Shown here piece by piece: positions 10,857 to 21,796 of a stretch of DNA of 64,000 bases (the stretch's first letter is position 1; each line of letters begins with the position of its first letter). Location of the stretch: the NCBI RefSeq assembly GCF_963082655.1, contig NC_081552.1, forward strand, positions 8,090,448-8,154,447, written 5' to 3'. Below the pieces are notes generated by a model. That model worked only from the letters and a program-made list of their open reading frames with translations, had not been told where the DNA came from and ran no database searches. The DNA comes from Stomoxys calcitrans. Its lineage: Eukaryota; Arthropoda; Insecta; Diptera; Muscidae. Both the position numbers and the translations under genes were made by a program.

Positions 10857-11657
10857 GTATCCTCCACCATAGGATGGGGGTATACTAATTTCGTCATTGT
10901 GTTTTTAACACCTAGAAATATGCGTCTGAGATTACATAAAGTATATATATTATTGATCGTCTCGTCATTTTAAATCGATCTAGCCATGTCCGTCAGTCTG
11001 TCTATCGAAAACACGCTATCTTTCGAAGAAGTAAAGCTAGAGGCTTGAAATTGTGCACAAATACTTTTTATCAGTGTAGGTCGGTTGGTATTGTAAATGG
11101 GCCAAATTGGTCCATGTTTTGATATAGCTGCCATATAAACCGATCTTGGGTCTTGACTTATTGAGCCTCTAGAGGGCGCAATTCTCGGCCGATTTAACAG
11201 AAATTTTTGCAAGTAGTGTTTTGGTATCACTTTCAACAATTGTGCTAAGTGTAATTTGAATCGGTTCATATAGTGTAGCTGTCATATAAACCGATCTGGA
11301 ATCTTGACTTCTTAAGCCTCTCATCCGATTTGGCTGAAATTTTGTACAACGGCTTCTCTTATGACCTTCAACATACTATTCTAATGTGGTCTGAATCGAC
11401 CATTAGCTTGATACAGCTCTCATATAAAACTTTCTCCCGATTTGCTTCTTGAGCCCCTATAAGGCGCAATTCTTATCCGAATGAACTGAAATATTACACA
11501 ATGACTTTTACAATGTTCAGCATTCATTTATGGTCCGAATCGGATGTATGGATATAGCTCCAAAAAGAGATACCGCGCATAGAACTCGATAAATACTATC
11601 CATGGTGGAGGGTATATAAGAGTCGACCCGGCCGAACTTAGCACGCTCTTACTTGTT
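10857..11657 (+). mobile_element. A1 mini-me/DINE-1-like element
   Basis: TATCCTCCACCATAGGATGG start, core with AAGTATATATATTATTGATC, a reduced GTCCGTCAGTCTGTC tract, three monomers of unequal decay, then GGAGGGTATATAAGAGTCG, stem-loop GACCCGGCCGAACTTAG and CTTACTTGTT. It lies head to tail behind the copy at 10349-10843, with 13 bases between. Confidence 0.8.
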
Positions 11658-11995
11658 ATATATTTTCTCAATAGATTCCAAAAATTGTCTCATCTCCTTT
11701 TCGTTGTGTTTTATTGATCTCTCAAATTCATCTTTATCATCGATCAGATGTCGCTTGTTTTTGCTTCCTTCATCTTGAACTTCTTTCAAAACCATATCTA
11801 GGTTATGTATTTAGTTAACACAATCTTCACACATACATCGAATACAATTATTCTATTCCAATATATTCAAATTATATTGGTCAACACCACAGCACCTTAA
11901 TGTCGGATGCAATTCTTTCTTACTCCCGCATATTGGAGACTTCTTTCATCATGTATGGCCGATTTACATTTGCTGCATTCCGGCATGGCGACTTT
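11658..11995 (-). pseudogene. LINE ORF1: PHD-like finger and coiled coil
   Basis: A minus-strand ATG near 11986 opens MPECSKCKSAIHDERSLQ. After a frameshift the reading continues CGSKKELHPTLRCCGVD, CIRCMCEDC and a charged helical run with FERSIKHNEKEMRQFLESIE. Cysteine and histidine spacing fits the N-terminal PHD-type zinc finger followed by a coiled coil found in ORF1 of several insect LINE clades. At least two stops and one frameshift break it. It is collinear with the reverse transcriptase pieces at 9554-10348 and 7172-8074 on the same strand. Confidence 0.75.
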
Positions 11996-12468
11996 TAAAG
12001 TTATTGCTTTTTTTTTAATAAAAGGTCAATTTTATTGATGAAAACTGCACTTTCACTTTAAAGATGTTAGTTAGCACTTTTTGCTTGTCTATTTAAGCTA
12101 GCTATTTTAAGCTGGTTTTTATATTTAAATAATTGTTTTGTTAAGCATTGTTAGAAATATGTCTTTTTGGAATTATTCGAATTATTAGCAAAAATTTTTG
12201 CTATTTAAAATAATAAATTTCGTTGAGTGTATTGTAGTTTTTAGAAACATATACTTTAAAATCTGTAGCTTAGTGAATTTTACTAATTTCAATGCTCCAT
12301 CAAGGAGTTCTAAATTTCCAAGAAGGTGGAAATTTTAGTGGTGTGCCCTACCAAACATTTTACTAGGAATGTTATTGTTGAATGTTGGGAAAACTTTCAT
12401 TTTCAGCGAAATGAAATAAATATAAATATATACGTTGATGGAAGTTGTGCACCAAGTTTTGAGATCTT
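11996..12468. other. Probable LINE 5' UTR, otherwise unassigned
   Basis: AT-rich DNA directly upstream of the minus-strand LINE ORF1 start. No coding signal, tRNA-like box or repeat family was recognised. That it is the 5' UTR is inferred from position only. Confidence 0.3.
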
Positions 12469-13403
12469 TATACCCTCCACAGGATAGGAAAGAGGCATAC
12501 TAATTTCGTCATTCTGTTCGTAACTCCTCAAAATATTCGTCTAAGACCCCATAAAGTAAATATATTCTTGATGGTCATGACATTTTAAGTCGATCTAGCC
12601 ATGTCCGTCCGTCTGTCTGTCGAAAGCACGCTAACTTTCGAAGGAATTAAGCTAGCCGCTTGTAATTTTGCACAAATACTTCTGATAAGTGTAGTTCGGT
12701 TTGAATTATTAGTGGGCCAAATCGGTCCATGTTTTGATATAGCTGCCATATAAACCGATCTTTGATCTTGATTTTTTGGGATACTACAGGGCACAATTCT
12801 CATCACACCTATGGTTCAAATCGGTCCATAACCTGATATATTGTAGCTGCATATAACGCGATCTTGGAACTTGACTTCATGAGCCACTAGAGGGCGCAAT
12901 TCTTATCCGATTTGACTGAAATTTTGCATGAGGTGTTTTGTTATCACTTCCAACTGTGCTAAGTATGATTCAAATCGGTACATAACCTGATATAGCTGCC
13001 ATATAAACCGATCTGGGATCTTGAATTTCTAGCCTCTAGGGGGCGTAATTATTGTCCGATTTAGCTGAAATTTTGTACAACGTCTTCTCCAAAGACCTTC
13101 AATATACGTGGCAAATATGGTCTGAATCGCTATATATCTTGATACAGCTCTCATATAAACCGATCTCCTTTTTTTACTCTTGAGCCCCTAAAGGACGTAA
13201 TTCTTATTCGAATTGGCTGAAATTTTACACAATGACTTCTAGTATGGTCTTCAGTATTCATTTCAATCCAAAAGCATAGCAATTCCTTTATTTTATGCTT
13301 TGTTTGCTTAAAGAGATACCGGGAAAAGAAACCGATAAATGCGATCCATGGTGGAGGGTATATAAGCTTCTGCCCGGCCAAACTTAACACGCTTTTAGTT
13401 GTT
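12469..13403 (+). mobile_element. A1 mini-me/DINE-1-like element
   Basis: TATACCCTCCACAGGATAGG start, core with CATAAAGTAAATATATTCTTG, GTCCGTCCGTCTGTCTGTC, four monomers (one shortened near 12790), leader and stem-loop TTCTGCCCGGCCAAACTTAAC with TTTAGTTGTT. The stem carries mismatches, which suggests an old copy. Confidence 0.85.
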
Positions 13404-14368
13404 TTTTATTTACTTCTGTTTGGGGAATTTTATTAGCCAAATTATTTGAAGCGTTTTAATACAAATCAAAATGTTTGTTTACAAATCAATTTTGATTGAG
13501 AGTTTATTACCCAAACATAGCAACATATGATTCCGTAGCGATTTATGTTCTCTTGGAGATTCCTTATGTACTTCTGTTTGTATAGGAACAGTTCAAGGGA
13601 AAGACAAACATATCTTCACTTTTCCAAACTATTGGCATTTTATTTTTGGCTGTTCAAGAATATTTATGAAACACTTAACCTAAACAATGCTGAAAATCAA
13701 TTAAGTGGATAACCAAGTTCTGAATAAAGAAATTATAATGTAATTAATTGTTGATAACTTGCGTATGGCAAAAATTCCAACACTACGATATCTACTGTAA
13801 GTGTAGCGAGCTGACTTAGGTACCATACATAGGTACATAACCACAAATAAAGCCGGGGACAAATCAAAACTATATAATTTCCCGTCGTTTGTGTGTATTT
13901 GTAAAGTGCGTCAAACCACATTTAAACTAGACTATGAATCCATTTGATTTGAGATAATCTCCAAAACCCAATTTTATTAAATTTAACTACAAAGTTTTAT
14001 AAATTTAATAAGAAATTGTCGGTGTTGAGAAAAGAGCTGTAGAAAATACCGATAATAACCGGTATTCAATACAATCGCAGTGTTGCATTTAAATTTCGAA
14101 AGAGATTTGCTGCAAATCTCCTCAAATAAGTAGATTTGTTCACACGAGATTTCCGAAATCTCGTCGCAAATCCAGATTTCCGAAATCTCGTCGCAAATCC
14201 AGATTTCCTCCAAGTGTAATCATGGTTTAAGTTCTGATATTGACTGTAACTGGTAACCGTGCCAAGGAGTCTGTAAAAAAATTTCTAAATCCTGGGTAAC
14301 AAATTCGTGATTTGTGCGTCCAATGCATTCAATTCGACAATAGGAAAGAAAGAAAGACAGAAAAAACG
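13404..14368. other. Unassigned AT-rich spacer with a 30-bp tandem duplication
   Basis: No recognisable gene. Near 14143-14205 the unit GATTTCCGAAATCTCGTCGC plus about ten more bases occurs twice in tandem and is itself partly palindromic (GATTTCCGAAATC). The frame across it (13983-14213, minus) reads EIWICDEIS twice, which is the duplication and not evidence of a protein. Confidence 0.4.
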
Positions 14369-14666
14369 AATAATAGTTGCGCCGTCGAGAGGATCAAGAA
14401 ATCAATATCCAATATCCGTTTATATGGCAGCTATATCAAAATATGGACGGACATGGCCAATTTACTATTCCAACCGACCTATTTGGGCAAAATTTCAAGC
14501 GCATAGCTTTATTCTTCGTAAGTTAGCGTGCTTTCGACAGACATGGCTAAATCGATCGATCAAGAATACATACATTTTGTTGGGTCTCAGATGAATATTT
14601 CGATGTGTTACAAACGGAATGACGAAATTGATAACCCCTCCCATCGTATGGTTGAAGGTATAAAAA
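14369..14666 (-). repeat. A1 fragment, core end only
   Basis: One and a half monomers (TTTATATGGCAGCTATATC at about 14418), a CGACAGACATGGC remnant with the GTCY tract almost gone, then the core and GTATGGTTGAAGGTATAAAAA. The stem-loop end is missing. Confidence 0.75.
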
Positions 14667-15402
14667 TGAATCTATGTTTGTTTGTATGTTTTTTTGTAAG
14701 TTTGTTTGTTCCGTACAGACACAAAACCGACTGAACCGATTATCTTGAAATTTTCACAGATTGTGTAGGTTGATTTGGAAGGAAAAATATTGGATGTCAA
14801 ATGAAAGATATTTGGGAGTGGAGCACGAAACTTTTATACACTTTCTGGACGAAGTTTATGGAAGCTGCTCCACATTCATAACACTCACCGCGGAAAACCC
14901 CGGCAGACATATTGACCTATCATGACAATATGGGACTCAAATTAAAGGTTTTCGGAGTAGAGTACGAGTCTGATCGTAAATTTTAATCGGATTATCTGTG
15001 GGGTCGTCCAAACAATCAATACAGTATGGTAGAGAAATAAAACAAGTTGATCATACGCTATTCACCACTGTTTTGTCATGTTATCTGTCCTTCGAATAAA
15101 TAACGTATTGGAAACTATACTTCGACTATTTTCGGTTTTATTTTTTGTAACTCTCCTACCCTGTGATAAGTTTTTAAATAGGGTATCTTAGATAAAAATA
15201 TATACGAAAATTTCTACATAATGAAGAATTTAAAAAAAAATCTATTAAAGACGGGAACTGGAGGAATAACTTATGGTGGTTTAAAAGTTCTATCAAAAGA
15301 TGAACGATGAAGATTAGTGTATTCAAAGAACTGTAGTTGATAAGAAAGTTACATTTATTGTGGTCTAAACGAAGACGCAGCGGAGCGGGACGGATTCAAC
15401 TA
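14667..15402 (-). repeat. Family B element, reverse orientation
   Basis: Read on the minus strand it has the head (ACTAGTTGAATCCGTCCCGC near 15400), one to two internal units and the tail, here seen in reverse as GTTTGTTCCGTACAGACAC with ACCGACTGAACCGATTATC and TGTTTGTTTGTATG. The two ends give this copy a length of about 735 bp. Confidence 0.65.
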
Positions 15403-15424
15403 GTAGTACATATAGTAGAATATA

Positions 15425-16090
15425 GTATTGTTTGTTTAATGTATACTCAAAAACGGCTGAACCAATTTTAATGAAATTTTCACAGATGGTAGAGTTTGGC
15501 CCCCGGTTACAATAGGATAATTCGTTTTGTGTTATCTACGAGGGAGTGGACCTCCACCTATTCCGAATTTTCAACAACACCAAATCTTGAAGATTGGTAC
15601 ATCGATTTAAACAAAATTTTGTATGCCCCCTTATGGCAACCCAAAACACCAAATTAGTATAAAACTTTGGGCCCTACCCCAAAATCGATATTTAATTTTT
15701 TTACTAAATATCGATTGACATTATTCCGATGGATACTATCACTAAAATAATTTTTTTTTTTTGCAAAACTAAACAAAAATAAGCAATCCGGCACTGAATG
15801 CATCCTTTAAAATACATCGCGCCTATAGAGGGCGCATTTGCGATTATCGAATGTTGCGATATCGATAGTTTGCCAGCTCTACATGTTTTCCGATTGGGAT
15901 AATATGCGCATCAAATGAACGGTATTTAATGTAGTAGTAGAGTACGAATGTGATATAACAATTTGGTCCAAAGTGTCGGGGGGCTCGCCCCACCCTCAAA
16001 AACCGTTCAAAATTAATCGGTTGGGGAACGGCCCACCCCCATCCACACTTAAGTGTGTAGCGAAGCAAACCGGGCCAGTTAGTATAGTAT
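15425..16090 (-). repeat. Family B element, second reverse copy
   Basis: Tail in reverse at 15428 (TTGTTTGTTTAATG, CAAAAACGGCTGAACC) and head in reverse near 16060-16088 (GCGAAGCAAACCGGGCCAGTTAG). Internal sequence includes GGGGGGCTCGCCCCACCC. A GATATCGATAGTTTGC motif lies at 15857-15872. The copy is adjacent to and in the same direction as the previous one. Confidence 0.6.
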
Positions 16091-16194
16091 GTAACAAACG
16101 CTCCAGTTGTTGTTTAGAAGTTCAACCAATTTTTTTGGTTTCATTCAAAAGATACAAATTTTTAATATAATATCAGCATTTCTTTTCTTCTCTC

Positions 16195-16440
16195 GTCTCG
16201 TCATTTCGTTAGAAAACCTTTAAATATACGAAATAAAAAGTAATTTTGTTTCGATCGTGTTGACATTCTAAGTCGTTCTAGCGACTCCGTCTCCGTCCGT
16301 CTTTCTGTCAAAATCATGATAGCGAACAAAGAACGATACCCGAATGAAAATTTTGCACAGAGAGAATTCTTCTTAAAGTAAATCTTTGGGGATTGCAATT
16401 GTGAAATATCGGTTCATATTTGGAAAAAAAATTTTAATTT
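16195..16440 (+). repeat. Diverged mini-me core fragment
   Basis: TTGACATTCTAAGTCGTTCTAG, a CCGTCTCCGTCCGTC tract and AAATTTTGCACAG resemble the first part of an A-type element, but the start box is lost and no monomer follows. Confidence 0.5.
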
Positions 16441-16474
16441 CAATTTTTTTTATTGCAATGCAATTTGCAATTTT

Positions 16475-17064
16475 GATACCCGTTTGTACCACCTCAAAAT
16501 ATTCTTCTAAGACTCCATAGAGTATATATATTCTTGATCGTCTCGAAGCTCTGGTGTTCTCTTATGACTTCCAACAACTGCGTCAAGTACTGTCCAAATC
16601 GGTCTATAACCTGATATAGCTCCCATATAAACCGATCTCTCGATTTGACTTCTTGACCGTCTGGAGGCCGATTTGGCTGAAATTGAGCATGTAGTGTTTT
16701 GTTATGTCTTCTAGCAACTCTTCCTAGTACGGTCCACATCGGTCTATAACCTGGTATAGCTCTAATAACAACCGTTCTTCCGATTTGACTTCTTGAGTTC
16801 TTACAAGCCGCAATTTTCGTCCGATTTGGATAAATTTTACATCAATTATGCCAAATACGGTCCAAATCAGTCTATAACCCGATCTCTCGTTCATCCTTTT
16901 CTGTTCATAGAAGCTTTAATTTTTGCTGTTTTATTAGATGTTTGGTATGTAGAATAAAAATATGCCCTTCAACTAAATTTATTTTGTAAAAATTTTTTGC
17001 AGAATCTATGGAGGTTGGTTCCCAAAATTCGGCCCGTCCTAACATGGCACTGTTTTACTTATTT
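16475..17064 (+). mobile_element. A5 mini-me/DINE-1-like element lacking GTCY tract
   Basis: GATACCCGTTTGTACCACC then GAGTATATATATTCTTGATCG joined straight to a monomer (no GTCY tract), three monomers with ATATAGCTCCCATATAAACC, the A5 leader with ATGCCCTTCAACTAAATTT, and the stem-loop end GGTTCCCAAAATTCGGCCCG with GTTTTACTTATT. Confidence 0.75.
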
Positions 17065-17489
17065 TAATTGAAGCATATGTCAATTAATGTTTAAAAACAA
17101 TAAATGATATTTTAATTTTCGTGATTGAAGCAGTTTCAATTAAAAAATTAATTGGCTCAATTCATTTCGTGATTGAAACAAATTCTTATTTTTTTCTGTG
17201 TATACGACTAATTAAAAAAATTCATTTTAAATTTGTTGAAAATTCCAATAAATTTCTAAATTTGGTAAACAGGAACATGAACTTTAGGTGCATTGTTTTG
17301 GTTAAGGTCCGTGGGTATTGCTAAAGATTTGTCGAAATGTGGGACCTATGGGTCTTTTAAATAACCTTCCCTTTGTATTGCAGGGGAAAAAATAGCCTTT
17401 AATATGAATTTACTTATGGCCCATATTTGAAAATATTTTAAGATTCGATTAAAACGATAATAAGCCTAAAGTTTCCTAATTTAGTGGAG
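17065..17489. other. Unassigned AT-rich spacer
   Basis: Contains several AATTAATT and GATTGAAGCA/GATTGAAACA repeats near 17120-17180, and short frames with no recognisable similarity. No gene is supported. Confidence 0.3.
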
Positions 17490-19440
17490 ACTAGCTGAAC
17501 CGGGCCCGCTCCGCTGCGCCTTCTTTACTTTATATGGAATAACATTTTCCTTGAATATTTATTTTCGACAATTAAAGAGCTTATAGGGAAATACCATGCT
17601 ACGAAAATAGTAAATCGCTTGACTAACAGTTTAACAATATAAGTGCTTTATCTGAATCCCATATTATCTTTATTGGTGTACGAATTTAAGTTTGGATGTA
17701 AGGTAACTGCATTCTTAAAATATTTTATTTCAGCCCGATATTCTCATGATATCTGATTTAGTGGTGTTTTCGGGGGTGAGGTGGTCGCCCAGGTACTTGG
17801 CGGAGAAAAAATATCAGCATCGTGCTCATCTTTCAAAAACCATTTAAACCCTATATTGCCATTGATTTAGGGGAGATTACACGATGAGGCGTCCCCCAAA
17901 CACATGGTCCCAAAATTGGTTAACAAATTCGTTTTCTAATCTCAAATACCTTTCATTTGAGCCACATATTGGCATGGTCGAAAAATTTTTTTCCTTTGGG
18001 GGGTGTTTAGGGAAGGGGATGCCATAAATACATGGTCCTAAATTTGGATATCAAATTCCTATTCGACTCCCAAATACCTTTATTTGAGCCCCATATTGTG
18101 ATGGTCAGTAAAAAATTGCTGTTTGTGGGGTATTTTGGGAAAGGGGTAGACCCCCAGAAAATTGGTTCCGAAATGGGAATCAATTCTTGCTCTACCCCCA
18201 ATGCCTTTCATTTAAGCTCCACATTGACATGGTCGGTAAATATGCCCGATTTAGGGGTGTTTTGGGGATGGGGGTGGTCCCCCAAACACTAAGCCCGCAA
18301 AATATATCAGCAACGTGCTCTATTCTCATATATCTATATATCATTTATTTGAAACCCATATTGCCATTGGCCTCAAAATTGGATATCAAATTCGTTTTCT
18401 AATCTCATTTAAACTCCTTATTGCAAAAGTCAGCAAATATGTCCGGTTTACGGTATTAGCCCTAAAAACTATGAATATTTAGTTCCACTCTCTTTAAGAC
18501 CCAATTTGTTTTGGTGAGCAAATACGTCCTATTTGGGGGTTGTTATGGTGGTGGGACGTCCGCTAAACAGTTGACCCCTAATGTTGTTATCAGATACGTG
18601 GTCTACTCCCACTTACCTCTAATTTGAGCCCCATATTTTCATAGTCGGCAAACATGACCGGCTTGGGGGTGTTTTGGGGGATGGGCGGCCACTCAATGAG
18701 TTGGCCTTGAAAATATATATCGGATTCGTGTTCCACTTTAAAAACCCTTTATTTGAGCCTCATATTGCAATAGTCAGAAAATACTTACTATGTGGGTGGT
18801 GTTGTGGGGGTAGGGTTGCCCCCTTAGACACTTTTCCCGAATATTGATATCAGATTCGTGCTTTACCCCCAAAGACCTATCATTTGAGTCCCATATTGCT
18901 TTGGTCGTAAATTTGTCCCTTTTGAGGATGTTTTTGGTGAGAGACGGCCCCCAAACTTGGTCCCATATTTGGATATCAGATTCGTATTCTACATTCAAGG
19001 TATTTGAATTATTTAAGCCCCATATTCCCATGGTCAGTAAATAAATCCGGCTTGGGGGGTGTTTTGGGAAAGGGGTGGACCCCCAGAAACGTGGTCCCAC
19101 ATTTGTATATCAGATTCGTATTCTACTCGCAAATACCTTTAATTTAAGTCCCATATTGCCATGGTCGGTAAATATGTCCGATTTAGGGGTGTTTTCGGGC
19201 ACTTGGTCCGACAATTGGATATGATATACGTGTTCTTATCCTAAATACCTTTCATTTGAGTCCCATATTGTCGTGATTGGTGTAAATATATGTTTGGTAG
19301 GTTTCTGGGTGGGGCGGCTCCTTTAGGTACCCCATCCGAAATGTGGATACCAAATTTGTATTTTTAGGTTACTATATGAGAGCAAACAAAATTTCGCTTA
19401 AATCTCACTTCTCATCTCCGAGATCTGGCGTTTTTAAAAA
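17490..19440 (+). mobile_element. Family B element, long copy
   Basis: Head CTAGCTGAACCGGGCCCGCT at 17493, then GCGCCTTCTTTACTTTATATGG. About thirteen units of roughly 120-130 bp follow, each with a TTTGAGCCCCATATTG motif, a GGTCGGTAAATATG motif, a GGGGTGTTTTGGGG stretch and TTGGATATCAGATTCGT. It ends at CTCCGAGATCTGGCGTTT, where the usual tail is replaced by A2 sequence. Many short frames on both strands come from the units. The family is not one I can name with confidence. Confidence 0.75.
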
Positions 19441-19892
19441 TTGAAGGATCGGTCTATAAGGTAGCTATATCTAAATCTGGACCGATCTAAGCCATATTAA
19501 CGGAGGATGTTGAAGAACCTAACACAACTTACTGTCCCAAATTTAGCAAAATCGGATAATAAATGTGGCTTTTATTGGCCTAAGACCCTAAATCGGCGGA
19601 TCGGTCTATATGGGGGCTATATCAAGATATAGTCCGATATAGCCCATCTTCGAACTTAACCTGCTTATGGACAAAAAAAGAATCTGTGCAAAGTTTCATC
19701 TCAATATCTCTATTTTTTAAGACTGTAGCGTGATTTCAACAGACAGACGGACGGACATGTCTAGATCGTCTTAGATTTTTACGCTGATCAAGAATATATA
19801 TACTTTATAGGGTCGGAAATGGATATTTCGATATCTTGCAAACGGAATGACAAAATGAATATACCCCCATCCTTCGGTGGTGGGTATAAAAA
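19441..19892 (-). repeat. A2 fragment, core half
   Basis: Starts within a monomer and includes CAGACAGACGGACGGACATG, GATCAAGAATATATATACTTTATAG and GGTGGTGGGTATAAAAA. The stem-loop end is absent. It abuts the truncated family B copy without spacer, so one of the two was cut when they came together. Confidence 0.8.
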
Positions 19893-21304
19893 TAAATGAA
19901 AGAAAATAAAATTTTTTAAATTTGAGTTCAGTCAAAAATCTTTTAAAAATACTGCGCTATAACGTATAAATCTGCAACAAAAGAAAAAACGCAACGCGCG
20001 ATAAACTTTTTGTCCGAGTTCGCAAATTCAACCGAAGATATTAAGCTTTCTTTAAAGCACGCGGATAAAGAGCGCGGCAATTTCCAGCTATTGTAAAGCA
20101 CGAATTGTTTTACTTGATCTTCGTTCAATGAGCTCAAAACATTATTAGCATACACAACTGCTGATCAAAAGCAATATGGATGCAAAAGAAATTCGTCTTT
20201 ACCATACTTTGAAGCCATGTTTCATGCATACCCTATGTAATAGATTACTGCACAAAAGTATGTTAAAACCATATTTTTCTGTAAAAATTTTTAAGAATAT
20301 AACTTTACATTATATTATATTTTCATGCATACTTATTGAGCATTCAAAATGAGCATTCGTATGCTAGAATATTTTCGTATTGCTTCCAAGACAGAAAAAC
20401 ATTTTTTCTGGGAACCCTCATATAGACGCCCTCCACCAAGCGGACCACCCCACCTCAAAACAGTCGATCAATTATAATGACCTAACGGGACACTGTGTGA
20501 TTTAATTAATGTGTGGGGACGCAATCAAATGTAGGCCGCCATATATAACGTTCAGCGTGATAGCAGGAGTTGCAAACCTTATCGTTAAGGTTGCAACCAT
20601 TTTTAGCTCATCGATAGTCAACACCAAACGACGTGTTGCTGGGCAACACTTTTTTTGTTCAAAAGTTTTACATGGTTTAATAGTAACAACTATCACCACC
20701 GCATCAACTATATAGACTGGCAAATTAGTTCTTTACCACAGAAAATCGTTTAATATGGCAATTTGATTTGATTTAAAAAAGATTAAATGATGACTATATA
20801 ATTGGTAGTCATATGTTATGGTGGTAGTCATATAATATTGTCTATTAATGAATATTCATAGACAACCACTACATGATAATCCTCTATAGGCGTAGCACTT
20901 TGATTTTAAATTAGCGCCATCTGGCAGTCTTCAATACTTGATCCAATTGGATTTAGTTGATCCAACTAAAAACAACCAGTAGATGACGCTAATTTGGAAA
21001 AGAAAACATGAACAGAGAGAGGGCAGATGGTAAAAATTAATCATTCAGTATGTATCTTTGTTATGACAACTTATCGGTCCTCTGATTAATTAAAAATAAA
21101 ATATTGGAATTTCGTTGCGGTTGTTTGCGGTATTATGTTTTAACTTTCCCACCCAAGACGGTGTTTAAGGTGGTTTAATGCCATTCTTTGTCATAGAAAA
21201 ATAGATATAAATACAAAAAATTACTATAGAAAAAAAAAAACATTTTGCAGAAAAATCTTAGCGAAATTTTGTTTGCAAACTTACAGCGAAAAACTCAAAA
21301 AATT
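19893..21304. other. Unassigned region, possibly single-copy
   Basis: Contains a minus-strand frame of 70 residues (19943-20155: SLNEDQVKQFVLYNSWKLPR and a Cys/Phe-rich end) with balanced codon use but no family I recognise. Also holds a GC-richer block around 20420-20700 with overlapping frames on both strands, and a small inverted repeat at 20907-21002. It may be unique host DNA, and no exon can be defended. Confidence 0.3.
20907..21002. repeat. Small inverted repeat
   Basis: TTTAAATTAGCGCCATCT at the left is mirrored by AGATGACGCTAATTTGGA at the right, about 60 bp apart. Between them are ATCCAATTGGAT and TTGATCCAACT. It could be a very small MITE. Confidence 0.45.
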
Positions 21305-21405
21305 TGGTATCAAATTCTGTGGGCGGCCACACCTAAAACCCGGATTTATAGACCAATTACTACAATATGAGACTCAAATTAAAGGTATTTGAGAGTAGAA
21401 AACGT
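21305..21405 (-). repeat. Family B unit fragment
   Basis: GGTATCAAATTCTGTGGGCGG, then ACAATATGAGACTCAAATTAAAGG and ATTTGAGAGTAGAAAACG: one family B unit in reverse orientation. Confidence 0.55.
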
Positions 21406-21553
21406 CTGTCCAGACGGACAGACGGACAAAGCTCAATCGAATCAAAAAGTGAGTGAGTCGATCGGTATACTTATCATCTCTCATCCATCTAGGTGTTACA
21501 AACAAATGCACTAAATTATAATATCCTATACCACAGTGGTGGTGTAGGGTATA
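21406..21553 (-). repeat. A4 fragment, core end
   Basis: CCAGACGGACAGACGGAC, GAGTCGATCGGTATACTTATC and CCACAGTGGTGGTGTAGGGTATA are the core end of the A4 group. No monomer or stem-loop is attached. Confidence 0.75.
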
Positions 21554-21574
21554 CAAATTGTATGATAGACATAT

Positions 21575-21655
21575 AAAATCATCTCTCCAAAGAGGTGTCG
21601 CACTGCGGCTTTAAAAGGGAGGCCTCTTATCATTGATCTTAAACTTGAAGAGGAC
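21575..21655 (+). repeat. SINE body fragment
   Basis: CTCTCCAAAGAGGTGTCGCACTGCGG and AGGCCTCTTATCATTGATCTTAAACTTG match the body of the SINE at 34141-34465 (its 34312-34395 part). The tRNA-like head is missing. Confidence 0.6.
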
Positions 21656-21796
21656 AATGTTGTTTGCTGTTGTTGTACACTGAGGCGGCTGCCCTTGCCG
21701 ATGACGTACATCAACGAGTCAATCTGGTACGTACACCGACTGCTATGGGACTGAACAATGGTGTTTAATTTCAATGTTAAATGTTATCATAGTTTT

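Noticed and set aside
13983..14213. Duplicated EIWICDEIS peptide
   Set aside because: Due to a 30-bp tandem duplication in AT-rich DNA, with no other coding sign.
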